Assembly: GCF_007273535.1 (NCBI RefSeq) | Contig: NZ_RIBP01000004.1 | Coordinates: forward strand, 1,402,001 to 1,466,000 | Direction of reading: 5' to 3' | From: Niallia circulans | GTDB lineage: Bacteria > Bacillota > Bacilli > Bacillales > Cytobacillaceae | DNA: 64,000 bases | Shown: positions 43,185-52,959 of the stretch, one piece after another | Layout: every line of letters begins with the position of its first letter | Numbering within the stretch: position 1 is the stretch's first letter | Notes under the pieces: model-generated | Database searches by the model: none | The model's input: the letters and a program-made list of their open reading frames with translations, nothing else | Told to the model about the DNA's origin: nothing | Position numbers and translations under genes: made by a program

Positions 43185-46100
43185 TTATTTTACTTTGATT
43201 GTTCGGTAATTACTTTTGTTGCCTGCCTTGTCTTTTGCGTACAGCTTCAAGGAGGTGCTTTTTTTCTGCTTGCTGATTTTTACAGTATAGGTTCCTTTCG
43301 AGTTGACAGAGGCTTTTCCTAAATACTTGCTGCCTCTGTATACATATACAGTCGCATATTTCTCCGCACTGCCAGAGATGCTCGTCGATTTATATGTGAC
43401 TGTTTTTGCACTTGGTATGCCAGGAGCTGTTTTGTCTGCTACCTTAATCGAAACGGAACTGCTTTTATTATGGGCTGCATCCTCTGCGTACACCGTTAAA
43501 TACGTGCCAGCCTTTTGTTTGGCTATTTTAACTTTATAGGCGCCCTTACTGTCTGCCGTTGCACTTCCAAGTGTTGTGCTGCCTCTTTTAACATACACCT
43601 TTGCCTTTGCTTCTGTTTTGCCTGTCACATAGGTTGTTAAATCACTGATAGAGGTAACACTTGGCTTGCTTGGTGGTGTTTTGTCCAAAACGGTGACAAT
43701 GGTGTCCTCACTCTTATTGCCAGCTTTATCCGTTGCATTCACATAGAGCTTTGTGCCGGCCTTCTGCTTCGTTATCGGAACTAAATAGCCGCCATTTGCA
43801 CTAACTGTTCCTTTGGCAATTATCGTATTGCCTGACCGTATTTGTATAATAGAGCCTGCTTCAGCACTGCCAGTCATCGCTGTTGATGTGTCAATAACAG
43901 TTAGCACCTTTGGTTTTGCTGGTGGTGTCTGGTCGATAACCGTGACAGTTGTGTCCATTCCCTTATTGCCAGCTTTGTCTGTCGCACTCACATAGAGCTT
44001 AACGCCAGCCTTTTGCTTGGAGATCGCTATCTTAAAGGCACCCTTGTCACCTGCTGTGGCTTTTCCGATTGTCGTATAGCCAGAACGGACTTGTACAGTC
44101 GCACCTGCCTCAGCGGTTCCTGTAACTGTCGTTTGATTATCACCAACAGAGCTGACATACGGCTTGGCAGGTGCAGTTTTGTCTTGCACAGCAATAACTG
44201 TCTCTGAACTGCGGCTGCCCATGGCATTGACCGAATAAACAGCCAGCTTTGTGCCAGCCTTTTGCTTCGGAATTGTTATTTGGAAGATGCCATTGCTTGC
44301 TGCTGTTCCACTGCCTATAATGCTGCCATTTGCTGTGATTTTAATCGTGGTGTACGGCTCGGCAATTCCACTTAATTTCGTATCAGTATCTGCTATTGCA
44401 TAAACAGTTGGTGTCGTCGGTACGGCTGTGCTGCTTCCGCTTGTCAGCATTGTATAGGTTATATCGGCACCCTTTGCGGCTGGTACAACAAAATTTTCTG
44501 GCGAGCTTAACGCCATAACAACAGCGCCGCCGCCCTTTAAGGAAAGTGTGCTTGTGTCACTATACAGCTTCACCTTTAGTGCATCAAAAGCAGGTACACC
44601 GTTAAAGCCATACGGACCGGAATCCTTCTTTAATACAAGTGCTGCCCGAAAGTTGGTCATAAATTGCCCGAACGATATATTTGGGTCAATATATTTGTGA
44701 ATGACATCCTCAACAGCTTTGTAGTTGCTGTTTGTGTCTGCAATGATTTCCTTAAAGATGCTGTCACCTTGACCTGCTTGATACTTCAAGTATTGCAGGA
44801 ACAAGTAGGAGAGGGAATAGTTTGCTAGTGTGTCTCCATAATAATCCCAGTTAAGTAAGGACTGTCCTGCTGTAATGCTCGTGCTTGTATTATAATAATC
44901 AATCCTGCTTTGCAGGGCATTCTTTGCGTACATTTGCTCTGCTGCCATCGACATGCCTTCATCAAGCCATGTGTCTAGCTGTGTTTTTCCTTGAACGAAC
45001 ACATTTTGATTGTAGCTGACCATATGCTGGAACTCGTGGGCAAGTGTCATATAGGCTTCAGACACATCTGGTTCGCCGCCGGATTTTTCCATGAGCGGGT
45101 ACGTATCAAGATAGAAAATCTCTGACTTATTTGAGTTTGTGTAATTATATAAATCAACAGGCGAAAAGTAGCCGGCAACAAAACCGCCTGTGCCATTGAA
45201 GCCGTCCTGAATATCAAATGTCAGAATGTTAACCTTTCCATCATTATTAACATCTGATTCGGTCCCAAAATTCGCTGTCACCGTGCTGTGAATGGAATTA
45301 TCAAATTCCTGCCCAAGCTGTGCAGCCTCCTCAGCTGTTAACTGATTATTGTATACCCATACATTATTGTGTGTGCCGCTGTACAGGAGTTTTGCTGTTA
45401 GCTGGTAATTTTGCTCTGTTTCCATATTTGTGACCCAAAAGGATTTACTGTCACCTTCTTCATAGGAGGCAAGAACGGATCTAGTATTTCGTGCTGTTAC
45501 TTTATCCGCATCCTCTGAATCGAAGGGAATAACATAATCAAGCATATACGCTTCTTTTCCGAGATTTTTGTTAAGTGTATATTCATCATTGTTTATTTCC
45601 AATGAACTCGTGCTTTCACTCATATAGGCATTCGTCGATTCATTGCTGATTAAGCTGTAATAGCTTGTCCCGCTGCTGATATCCAACGCTTTTCCTGCAT
45701 AAAAAGGATTTGTTACTTTAAAGTAAATAGTGTCCGTATAATACAATTCAGACTGGGTCTTGGAGGTGCCAAGCCGAATGTATATGTAGGGACTATCATG
45801 ATAAAGTGATTTAGGAACACTAATATCGAGATTCATGTTTCCGAATGAGGAAGACATGTCCTTTGAAACGCCTCCAATATATGACATTGCTCCGTTACTG
45901 TTCGTATAAAATTCAATTGCCAGGTAAGAGTCCTTTATCGTACTGGCGTTCTGCAGAGAAAGATGCATATCCATCGCGGAGTCCATTGTATCAGATGAAG
46001 TTGCACCAATATAAGTAACAGTATTCGTGCTGCCGACACTATCTGTTAAGCTTCCAACAATTGCACCATCTCTTATGAGCGGATAATCCTCAGCACTGTC

Positions 46101-46268
46101 AAAATCAAAGCTTTTGCTTGTAGCAAGGCGCGGAATCATATTCATGTTCAAGCTTGTGTTAGCAGCCGCCGCTCTCAAGGATGTTTCCTCAGAGGATTGG
46201 GCAAAAGCACTACAAGGCACGGAAAAGAGTAAAAAAATCGCAGACACCCCAGAAATCATTTTCCTCAA
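43185..46268 (-). CDS. secreted zinc metalloprotease with five Ig-like repeats
   Basis: The 1027-residue protein has a signal peptide (residues 1-24). A large N-terminal region contains TLAHEFQHMVSYNQN (His411, Glu412, His415) and, about 25 residues on, WLDEGMSMAAE, the HExxH plus downstream Glu of gluzincin-type proteases, possibly M30 (hyicolysin)-like. The C-terminal half carries five tandem Ig-like modules of about 82 residues (motifs SGTAEAGATVQVRSG..., ISKQKAGTKLYVNATDKAGNK, then TPPAKPKV). No LPxTG signal is seen. The start is TTG 46268 or ATG 46259. Transcribed divergently from the secreted protein gene at 46542. Confidence 0.87.
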   Translation of the reverse strand: MRKMISGVSAIFLLFSVPCSAFAQSSEETSLRAAAANTSLNMNMIPRLATSKSFDFDSAEDYPLIRDGAIVGSLTDSVGSTNTVTYIGATSSDTMDSAMDMHLSLQNASTIKDSYLAIEFYTNSNGAMSYIGGVSKDMSSSFGNMNLDISVPKSLYHDSPYIYIRLGTSKTQSELYYTDTIYFKVTNPFYAGKALDISSGTSYYSLISNESTNAYMSESTSSLEINNDEYTLNKNLGKEAYMLDYVIPFDSEDADKVTARNTRSVLASYEEGDSKSFWVTNMETEQNYQLTAKLLYSGTHNNVWVYNNQLTAEEAAQLGQEFDNSIHSTVTANFGTESDVNNDGKVNILTFDIQDGFNGTGGFVAGYFSPVDLYNYTNSNKSEIFYLDTYPLMEKSGGEPDVSEAYMTLAHEFQHMVSYNQNVFVQGKTQLDTWLDEGMSMAAEQMYAKNALQSRIDYYNTSTSITAGQSLLNWDYYGDTLANYSLSYLFLQYLKYQAGQGDSIFKEIIADTNSNYKAVEDVIHKYIDPNISFGQFMTNFRAALVLKKDSGPYGFNGVPAFDALKVKLYSDTSTLSLKGGGAVVMALSSPENFVVPAAKGADITYTMLTSGSSTAVPTTPTVYAIADTDTKLSGIAEPYTTIKITANGSIIGSGTAASNGIFQITIPKQKAGTKLAVYSVNAMGSRSSETVIAVQDKTAPAKPYVSSVGDNQTTVTGTAEAGATVQVRSGYTTIGKATAGDKGAFKIAISKQKAGVKLYVSATDKAGNKGMDTTVTVIDQTPPAKPKVLTVIDTSTAMTGSAEAGSIIQIRSGNTIIAKGTVSANGGYLVPITKQKAGTKLYVNATDKAGNKSEDTIVTVLDKTPPSKPSVTSISDLTTYVTGKTEAKAKVYVKRGSTTLGSATADSKGAYKVKIAKQKAGTYLTVYAEDAAHNKSSSVSIKVADKTAPGIPSAKTVTYKSTSISGSAEKYATVYVYRGSKYLGKASVNSKGTYTVKISKQKKSTSLKLYAKDKAGNKSNYRTIKVK

Positions 46269-46541
46269 TTGTCATTCATCCTTCCTGAATAAAACCAAAT
46301 AAAAAACTTGTTTTCTATTCTATCGGAGGTTTTTAAGTAGATTGTAATAGTAAAAGATTCCTGAGTATTGACGAATTTTGTCGGAAAGTTTAACTAGTAA
46401 ATATTTCCTAGTGGAAATATGATATGAATGGAATCTTTAGGTATTTAGAAGGTATAACAGTGGAAGGGAAATTACTGTTTAGTGTTTTTCTATTACAAAG
46501 AGTTAGGTTACTAGAATCTAAAAAAGGGGAGACTGAGGAAA

Positions 46542-48851
46542 TTGAAACAGAGGAATATTTTAGTTGCAATCATACTAGTGCTTGGATTATTGATATTTAG
46601 CAAAGGTAATGCTGTACTTGCAGATGCTGGAGATGCCGTGTCTATTAACACAAATCAATCATATAGCAGCACGCTTAAAGATTATGATGATGAGGACTAT
46701 TATAAAGTCACATTGGCGGAGGATGGAAACATAATTCTATCCATGAACCAGAAGGCTAATGTAAGTTGGTATGCAAGTATTGAAAACAGTAGTGGGGAAG
46801 TTCTTGAGGACTTTAATACAGATGACAGTGCGATGGTTTCTGGGGCTGCTTCAAGACAGGTAGGTTTACCAAAAGGCACATATTACATAAAGATAGATAA
46901 TTATTATAATGCAACAGGCGTAAAATATACTTTTTCTGTACAATTTACTAAAAGTAGCTTTTACGAAAAAGAGAGTAATAACAGTATAACGGCAGCAAAT
47001 GCAATTGATACAGACAAGATATATAAAGGGACTATCAGAGATTATGATGACAGCGATTTTTATAAATTTACCATTAGTGAAGACGGCAATATTGCGTTGT
47101 CAATAAAAAACAAAGCAGGCACAAGCTGGTCTGGGCATATTCAGGACAGCAAAGGCATCATTTATGAAGATTTGAATTCCGATGACAGTGAGTTAGTCGA
47201 TGGCTATTCAATAACAGAGGTAGGTCTTCCAAAAGGCACGTACTATATTAAACTAAATGGGTATTCATCCTATAGTCATGTTCCTTATGAATTCAAAGTT
47301 GGCTATACAAAAAGTAATTTTTATGAAAAAGAAAGTAATAATAATGTGACATCCGCAAATAGTCTTAGTTTAAATCAGACGTATTATGGAAGAATTAGTG
47401 AATATGACGATGATGATTTTTATAAATTTACACTTACTAGTGATGGGAAAGTTGTACTTTCTCTAAAAAATTTGGCGGGATCAAGCTGGGAAGCTAAAAT
47501 TCATAATAGCAAAGGGGAAATTTATCAGACACTGTATTCCGATGACAGTGAATTAGTGGATGGGTATGCTTCTGCCAGTATTGGCCTTCCAAAAGGTACA
47601 TATTATATAAAAGTGACAAATTACAGCAATACTGTTAATAAGCAATATGAATTGAAAGCTGCATTTACAGGCAGTAATAATTACGAAAAAGAGTTTAACG
47701 ATAATCTTGCAACAGCTAATTTAATGAATTTAAATCAATTGTATTACGGTAATAGTAATACTTCTTATGATAAAGATATTTATAAATTCACCCTTCCTGC
47801 GGACGGTAATATATCGGTCAAGTTAAAGCAGGTTCCAAACATGGAATGGCAGGCAACAGTGCAGAATAGTTCAGGTACAAGCTATGTAGAATTAGAAACA
47901 AATGACAGTGAGCTAGCAACAGGATATGCTACGGCAAACAAAATGATGAAAAAAGGTACCTACTATTTAGTAATAGAACGTAATTATGGTGATTACTTTA
48001 ATGCAGCATATGCAGCGAGTGTAACTCTTCAAACGAGTCCAATAAGTGCCTCCAAGGTGAAGTTAGAGAATAATAAGGGGAAAGACGATAAAATATCAGT
48101 ATCTGGTCTTGTAAAGGGAGATGTTATCAAGGTCTATAATGCAAGTTCAAAAGGACAGGTAATTGCCCAAAATACAGCAGGCAGCAGCACACTCACGCTT
48201 TCTGTTAAGCAAATTGGCTTGAAGTCAGGAAAAGTGTATATTTCTGTAACAAAAGCCGGCATGACAGAAAGCTCTAGAGTTGGTATTTCATATACTGGTG
48301 AACAGTCAGATCCACTAAAGACAAGCCAAGTAAAGGTGTATAACAATAAAGGGAAAACTGATGCTGTGAATATAAGCGGTGTGTCTAAGGGAGATACTAT
48401 CAAAGTGTATAATGCAAGTTCAAAAGGCAAGTTACTTGCAACAAAACAAGTAACTGGAAATTCAGGAAGTATTTCTATCAAGCAGTTAGGAACAAAATCA
48501 GGGAAAGTGTATGTAACGATTACGAAAAGCGGCATGAAAGAGAGTGGCAGAACGGCAGTTTCTTATAAAGGAGAGCAGACAACTGCACTTAAATCTGCAC
48601 AAATCAAAGTGACAAATAATAAAAAGAAAAATGACACTATCGTCGTTAAAGGAATAGCAAAGGGAGATACAATAAAGGTATACAATGCAAGTAAGAACGG
48701 GAAATTGCTTGCTTCTGGTACATCAAAGGCAACATCATCTACACTAACAGTTAAACAATTGGGCACAAAATCAGGAAAAGTGTACATTACCATTACAAAA
48801 AGCGGTATGACAGAAAGCAGCCGTACTTCTGTAAGTTTCAAAAAAAAATAG
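46542..48851 (+). CDS. secreted protein with PPC-like and C-terminal repeats
   Basis: The 769-residue protein has a signal peptide (about residues 1-28, ending VLADAG). Four tandem pre-peptidase C-terminal (PPC)-like beta modules follow, each with DYDDxDxYKxTL, then LPKGTYYIKI. The C-terminal 260 residues are three repeats of about 87 residues with KVYNNKGKTDxVxISGVxKGDTIKVYNAS-type cores and KSGKVYITITKSGMTESSR ends. No catalytic domain or wall anchor is recognised, so it may be an adhesin-like or matrix protein. It starts at TTG 46542. It may belong with the divergent protease, which also ends in beta-sandwich repeats. Confidence 0.85.
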   Translation: MKQRNILVAIILVLGLLIFSKGNAVLADAGDAVSINTNQSYSSTLKDYDDEDYYKVTLAEDGNIILSMNQKANVSWYASIENSSGEVLEDFNTDDSAMVSGAASRQVGLPKGTYYIKIDNYYNATGVKYTFSVQFTKSSFYEKESNNSITAANAIDTDKIYKGTIRDYDDSDFYKFTISEDGNIALSIKNKAGTSWSGHIQDSKGIIYEDLNSDDSELVDGYSITEVGLPKGTYYIKLNGYSSYSHVPYEFKVGYTKSNFYEKESNNNVTSANSLSLNQTYYGRISEYDDDDFYKFTLTSDGKVVLSLKNLAGSSWEAKIHNSKGEIYQTLYSDDSELVDGYASASIGLPKGTYYIKVTNYSNTVNKQYELKAAFTGSNNYEKEFNDNLATANLMNLNQLYYGNSNTSYDKDIYKFTLPADGNISVKLKQVPNMEWQATVQNSSGTSYVELETNDSELATGYATANKMMKKGTYYLVIERNYGDYFNAAYAASVTLQTSPISASKVKLENNKGKDDKISVSGLVKGDVIKVYNASSKGQVIAQNTAGSSTLTLSVKQIGLKSGKVYISVTKAGMTESSRVGISYTGEQSDPLKTSQVKVYNNKGKTDAVNISGVSKGDTIKVYNASSKGKLLATKQVTGNSGSISIKQLGTKSGKVYVTITKSGMKESGRTAVSYKGEQTTALKSAQIKVTNNKKKNDTIVVKGIAKGDTIKVYNASKNGKLLASGTSKATSSTLTVKQLGTKSGKVYITITKSGMTESSRTSVSFKKK

Positions 48852-48890
48852 TTTTAATAGGTTACGGGCAGAAATTTTGGCTATAAAAAC

Positions 48891-48929
48891 AGAAAAGGAA
48901 GAACTGGGAATTTGCGGTTCTTCCTTTTC
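48891..48929. terminator. bidirectional terminator between convergent genes
   Basis: GAAAAGGAAGAAC pairs perfectly with GTTCTTCCTTTTC across a 13-base loop; it lies two bases from the end of the minus-strand gene at 48931. Confidence 0.85.
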
Positions 48930-48930
48930 T

Positions 48931-49353
48931 TCATCCTGATCTTCTCGTCCGCCCAGCCTTCGCTTTTTTCGTTGATGCTCTCCTAACAGAAAAACGGATA
49001 ATTCTATATATCACATAGATGGCGAAAAACAGTAGAAACCCGTAAATGCCAACAACTGCATCTTGGAATTCCATATTGCCTCTGCCTGTGATGCCTTGCT
49101 GTATTTCGATTGCGAAAACAAGAACTAAGATGAGTGTGAAGGTATAGATGAAGGAAATGCTTGTGATGCTCCATTTGGCGAGCCTTTTGAAGATGAAATG
49201 AACAATGAAAAAGGAAAGGATTCCAATGATGCCGATAATCCACAGATGCAAATCCTTATCTGTCGCTTGCAGGCCAAGACGGACGGCTGCATGCATGATT
49301 ATGTCATGTATTTCGTTCATAATTGCTGCGATAAACCGAATAACATCTGCCAT
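48931..49353 (-). CDS. hypothetical membrane protein, 140 residues
   Basis: AGGAGGAATAT directly upstream selects ATG 49353 over an earlier in-frame codon. Three hydrophobic segments are visible (about residues 38-55, 63-85, 104-124), and the end is strongly basic (RRASTKKAKAGRTRRSG). A short N-terminal helix contains MHAA. No named family is recognised, but small integral proteins of this kind are common in Bacillus. Confidence 0.65.
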   Translation of the reverse strand: MADVIRFIAAIMNEIHDIIMHAAVRLGLQATDKDLHLWIIGIIGILSFFIVHFIFKRLAKWSITSISFIYTFTLILVLVFAIEIQQGITGRGNMEFQDAVVGIYGFLLFFAIYVIYRIIRFSVRRASTKKAKAGRTRRSG

Positions 49354-49418
49354 ATATTCCTCCTGATTAACACTGATTAATACCATTAATAACTTATTTT
49401 ATTATTGTTGGCAAGGAA

Positions 49419-49907
49419 TTATGGCGTTAAAGGGGAATCACCGCTTAATGCTTTCACACACATCCATGTTCTGTACATCTGCTTATCAAGAGTATGAGCG
49501 GATGCCTTCAGCTGCAATTTTTGGCCATTTTGAAACAAAACCGTCGTCTCTTTATTTGAAACAGAGGCAGCAGCAGAAATATGGTTTACATGGGAGAAAA
49601 ATATCCAGTGGCAGTCCATTTGGCTTGGAGATTGGGTCGGAAAGGCATAGATGTTTTTGCGCGGGTTGATGGGGATAGGGACTTTCCTTTTTATCCCTGT
49701 CAAAAAGGACATCGATGAGCGGCGTCCGTCGTACTCTGCTCCGCCGATTAACGCTGCGTGCTTAATCAGCTCCAGCGGTGTTTTCTTAACGTAGTATTCC
49801 TCTTTTCCCTCCATAGCAATTGTGCCGAACTCCAGGTTGTATGCCGGTATAAGGGCAAGCGTTTTTTCACTGATTTCATAATCATTACAAATCTTTTCCA
49901 TAGCCAT
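49419..49907 (-). CDS. comK: ComK competence transcription factor
   Basis: The 162-residue protein has YEISEKTLALIPAYN at the N-terminus, GGAEYDGRRSSMSFLTGIKR in the middle, and NIYAFPTQSPSQMDCHWIFF followed by HVNH. These are strong ComK signatures. It activates the late competence genes by binding AT-boxes. The C-terminus is a little shorter than the 192-residue B. subtilis protein, as in many other Bacillaceae. ATG 49907 follows AAGGAG. Expected control: self-activation and MecA/ClpCP proteolysis, as known for the family. Confidence 0.93.
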   Translation of the reverse strand: MAMEKICNDYEISEKTLALIPAYNLEFGTIAMEGKEEYYVKKTPLELIKHAALIGGAEYDGRRSSMSFLTGIKRKVPIPINPRKNIYAFPTQSPSQMDCHWIFFSHVNHISAAASVSNKETTVLFQNGQKLQLKASAHTLDKQMYRTWMCVKALSGDSPLTP

Positions 49908-50060
49908 ACACTCCTTAATTGGGATTAAAGGGAGGTTTGTATGCAGCCGGCTCTTAGAAAGAGAAAAATTTTTTGCGGAAGGTATTCTCTTGTATTTCTT
50001 GGATAAAGTAAAAAATACAGGATTAGAGAGGATTTAAAGGGGGAAGGAAGCTCGAAAAGA

Positions 50061-50306
50061 CTAAAACTGTTCCTTGTACTCCTTTTCTGCCTGTATGAAA
50101 AGAAAACTAGGATTGATGCCGAGTTCCTTGCATAGCTTATATAGTGTAAAGGATTTTGGGATAGATGTGCCTCGTTCAATTCTGCCGATGAAATTTGGGC
50201 TCATGCTTGTCCGCTCTGCAAGCCCTTCAAGGGATAAGCCTTTTTTCATTCTCGCATAGCGGATTTGTTTTCCTAATGAACTCGCAAAAAATTTTTCATT
50301 AATCAT
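50061..50306 (-). CDS. XRE-family HTH regulator, small
   Basis: GAAGG upstream points to ATG 50306 (81 residues); an earlier in-frame start at 50357 adds 17 residues. It is a single HTH_3 domain: GKQIRYARMKKGLSLEGLAERT, then SMSPNFIGRIERGTSIPKSFT and LYKLCKELGI. The short tail ends KEYKEQF. SinR/PlcR-type small repressors look like this. It lies 150 bp upstream of comK in the same direction, but a link to competence is not shown by the sequence. Confidence 0.85.
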   Translation of the reverse strand: MINEKFFASSLGKQIRYARMKKGLSLEGLAERTSMSPNFIGRIERGTSIPKSFTLYKLCKELGINPSFLFIQAEKEYKEQF

Positions 50307-50584
50307 GTCAAACCTTCTTTTAGCATTATTATCCATTAAAAAAGAAGGCGTTTCCACAACCGAGAGTTAGTGATTTTACATTAATAGTAAATAGTTTGTG
50401 GAAAATTAGGAACACACATCTTTTTCATGTAAATCTCATTATGGCAGGTTTCGACATGGACGTCTTCGGCATTTCGCATCATTCTTTAAAAAAAGTTTGT
50501 AAGAGGAGAATTTTTCGGAAGGGAAAAAAGAAATAGAGGTCGAAATATTTAGGAGAGCAGTACTTTTTTTAAATTCTTGAAAGG

Positions 50585-51436
50585 GTGATTTTTATTGTTA
50601 TTCAATCAGCAAAACTAACCAGTCTAGCTAAAGAATGTTTGGAAAACTACGAACTGAAAAAAGATTTATCTCATGTTGTAAAAACTTCTATGCCTATTTT
50701 GTACTTTGGCAATATCAAAAAATATTTTGATTCCCCGATCCGTATTGTTACAGTCGGTTTGAATCCTTCCAAGAAGGAATTCCCTGACCCAGACCCTTTC
50801 CTACGCTTTCAGTCAATGAAAAAAGACCAATACTATGATTTCAATCAGCAATATTTGGCTGCCCTAAACGAATACTTCCAAGATAATCCATATAAAGAAT
50901 GGTTTGATCCAGCCTATGAGCCGTTATTGAACGGTCTTAATGCCAGCTTCTATGGAAGTATGGAAAACACGGCAATTCATACAGATATTTGTTCGTCCCT
51001 TGCGACTACTCAAACTTGGGAAACGCTCAGTAAAGAAGAGCAACGCAGCCTAGAGGCTAACAGTGTCCAGCTTTGGCACAAGCTTATTGATTATTTGGAG
51101 CCTGATGTTATTCTTCTGTCCGTTGCAGGCGAGCATCTTTCCAAAATCCGCTTTGAAACAATTAATGACTGGGAAACAGTCTATACGACACAAATGGATC
51201 GTCCGTATTTACTGAACAGTAAAAGGATCGCCTTAAGCAGTGGCAAGCAGTCATCCATCTATTTCGGACGAGCAGCAGAATTACCGTTCGGTTTCATTTC
51301 AAGTGAGACGAAATACTCAATCGGAAAACATTTGAAGAAGCTGACAGAAAGGCAAGAATACAACCCGGCCTTTGGTCAAGCCTATATGTACTCTGCATTG
51401 AATATCGACCAAAACGACAGCGAGATTTTTGGGTAA
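50585..51436 (+). CDS. uracil-DNA-glycosylase-superfamily-like protein
   Basis: The 283-residue protein contains IRIVTVGLNPSKKEF, like motif A of the uracil-DNA glycosylase superfamily (GLNPS as in mismatch-type enzymes), and later YLEPDVILLSVAGEHLSKI, which could be the equivalent of the motif B side. The rest is unlike the classical enzymes, so activity is uncertain. The start codon is problematic: GTG 50585 lies inside the AAAGGGTG ribosome site, and the better-spaced in-frame codon is ATT at 50594. It is a single-gene unit closed by a terminator. Confidence 0.6.
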   Translation: MIFIVIQSAKLTSLAKECLENYELKKDLSHVVKTSMPILYFGNIKKYFDSPIRIVTVGLNPSKKEFPDPDPFLRFQSMKKDQYYDFNQQYLAALNEYFQDNPYKEWFDPAYEPLLNGLNASFYGSMENTAIHTDICSSLATTQTWETLSKEEQRSLEANSVQLWHKLIDYLEPDVILLSVAGEHLSKIRFETINDWETVYTTQMDRPYLLNSKRIALSSGKQSSIYFGRAAELPFGFISSETKYSIGKHLKKLTERQEYNPAFGQAYMYSALNIDQNDSEIFG

Positions 51437-51444
51437 ACAAGAAG

Positions 51445-51475
51445 TAAGCCTCCAAGCTTTGGAGGCTTATTTTTT
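51445..51475 (+). terminator. terminator of the glycosylase-like gene
   Basis: TAAGCCTCC pairs with GGAGGCTTA, followed by six T. It also ends right at the stop of the minus-strand small gene. Confidence 0.88.
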
Positions 51476-51602
51476 ATTCTTTATCCTTTTTCGCATCAGA
51501 TTCCTTTTGTTCTTCTTTTAAATTGTTGACCTGATCTTCGACTTTGTTTTCATCAAGTGGACGGTCCACTGTTTTGTCTTTTAAATCATTAGGTTTAACC
51601 AT
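51474..51602 (-). CDS. small charged protein, 42 residues
   Basis: ATG 51602 has an excellent AAAGGAGG site eight bases upstream. The product is almost entirely charged and polar (MVKPNDLKDKTVDRPLDENK, then KVEDQVNNLKEEQKE and a Lys/Glu tail), with no Cys or Trp. Such short hydrophilic proteins occur in sporulating Bacillaceae, but no family is recognised. The upstream region resembles that of the 45-residue gene at 61053. Confidence 0.7.
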   Translation of the reverse strand: MVKPNDLKDKTVDRPLDENKVEDQVNNLKEEQKESDAKKDKE

Positions 51603-51951
51603 TTCGGACAGCCTCCTTTAAAAGTTTGTACTATATATATAGACGCTGTGAAAAAATTTAAACCCATATCTGAAATGTAGGTGTACTGCAAAGCCTGTGT
51701 AAATTTCTAAGGAGCCTTTTTAAGGAGATGTTATGGTTATGTGGAAAGAGCAGGAAAAACATTAAAAGCAACAGGAGATTTTTTAATTTAGTGTAAAGAA
51801 TTATGTTGTTTATACTAAAAAAATTCCATTTCCGTTTTTGCTTTTATTATTATTTGTATAATAGATTGGTAATCAACAAGTAAAGCTTTCTTATGAATGA
51901 AACATTGAAAACTCACGAGAATGTACAAGCTAGTGGAGGTTAAAACAATAC
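51603..51951. other. intergenic between divergent genes
   Basis: It contains, on the minus strand, CTATATATATAG (about 51630-51641) about 30 bp before the small gene, and on the plus strand the leader of the second glycan cluster. A TATAAT (about 51857-51862) lies about 90 bp before the glycosyltransferase. No ORF. Confidence 0.45.
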
Positions 51952-52929
51952 ATGACTAATCCGTTAATAAGCATTATTGTACCGATATATAATGTTGAGG
52001 CATATATGGAAAGATGCTTTACTTCTATTAGCAATCAAACGTACCGAAATATTGAAATAATTGCGGTAAATGATGGTTCAACAGATAACTCCTTACGTAT
52101 TTTAGAGGGGCTTGGGAAAGAGGACGATCGAATACATATTTTACATAAAGAAAATGGCGGGCAGGCAAGTGCCCGCAATCTTGGCATGAGTGTGGCTAAT
52201 GGTGAGTATTTCCTGTTTGTCGACAGTGACGATTTTATGGACAGCAATGCTGTTCAAGCTTGTGTGGATGCAGTAAACAATCAGCCCTGTGATTTAGTTG
52301 TGTTTGACTATTACAAGCATAATAACCAAGGTCAAAATGAGCGGGTTTTCCTCGGCACAGAGCTGCATAACTGCACGACAGCACCTTGGAATAAACTTTA
52401 TAACAGAAAGCTATGGGAGAAACATCGTTTTCCTGAGGGCTATTGGTATGAGGATCTCGGCATCGTGCCAGTGGTAGTTGCGAACGCTAATAATGTAGTG
52501 AAAATTGATAAAGCACTCTATTATTATGACATTTCAAGAGATTCCTCACAGACGAACACGATAAATCCTTTAAAGCTGAAGGATAAGATTGTTATGGTGG
52601 AAAATGTGTATCGAGAATTAGAAAAACAAGGGCAGCTTAATAAAAATATTAACAAGGTTGAACAATTGTTTATTGATCATCTTTTAAATGGACTACTATT
52701 TAAGCTCATGTATGTGGAGGATATGTCGGTAAGACTGGAAATATCACGCAGTATAAGAAGCGCGATGAATCGCTACTTTCCAAAGTGGAAGGCTTCTGTG
52801 AAGCATAGTAATAAGGGCATGAAGAAAATAATGAAAAGAGTCGTTATCCATCAGTATTTGCAGGGGCAGTTTCTGTTAGGAGATATTTTGTTGAAGTATC
52901 CGAAGCAAATGAAAAAGAAGAGTATGTAA
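51952..52929 (+). CDS. glycosyltransferase family 2
   Basis: The 325-residue GT-A enzyme begins NPLISIIVPIYNVEAYMERC, then IEIIAVNDGSTDNSLRI, GGQASARNLGM and EYFLFVDSDDFMD, the nucleotide-sugar and metal-binding motifs (DSDD). The middle has APWNKLYNRKLWE. A C-terminal basic helix (KKIMKRVVIHQ) probably contacts the membrane. First gene of a four-gene cluster for a second glycan. AGTGGAGG lies upstream. Confidence 0.92.
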   Translation: MTNPLISIIVPIYNVEAYMERCFTSISNQTYRNIEIIAVNDGSTDNSLRILEGLGKEDDRIHILHKENGGQASARNLGMSVANGEYFLFVDSDDFMDSNAVQACVDAVNNQPCDLVVFDYYKHNNQGQNERVFLGTELHNCTTAPWNKLYNRKLWEKHRFPEGYWYEDLGIVPVVVANANNVVKIDKALYYYDISRDSSQTNTINPLKLKDKIVMVENVYRELEKQGQLNKNINKVEQLFIDHLLNGLLFKLMYVEDMSVRLEISRSIRSAMNRYFPKWKASVKHSNKGMKKIMKRVVIHQYLQGQFLLGDILLKYPKQMKKKSM

Positions 52930-52959
52930 GGTGGAAAACTGAAAAAACGAGGTGCTTCT

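Noticed and set aside
43185-44500. Regular repeats considered as CRISPR or VNTR
   Set aside because: They are in-frame codons of Ig-like protein modules about 246 bp long with diverged sequence, not short repeats with spacers.
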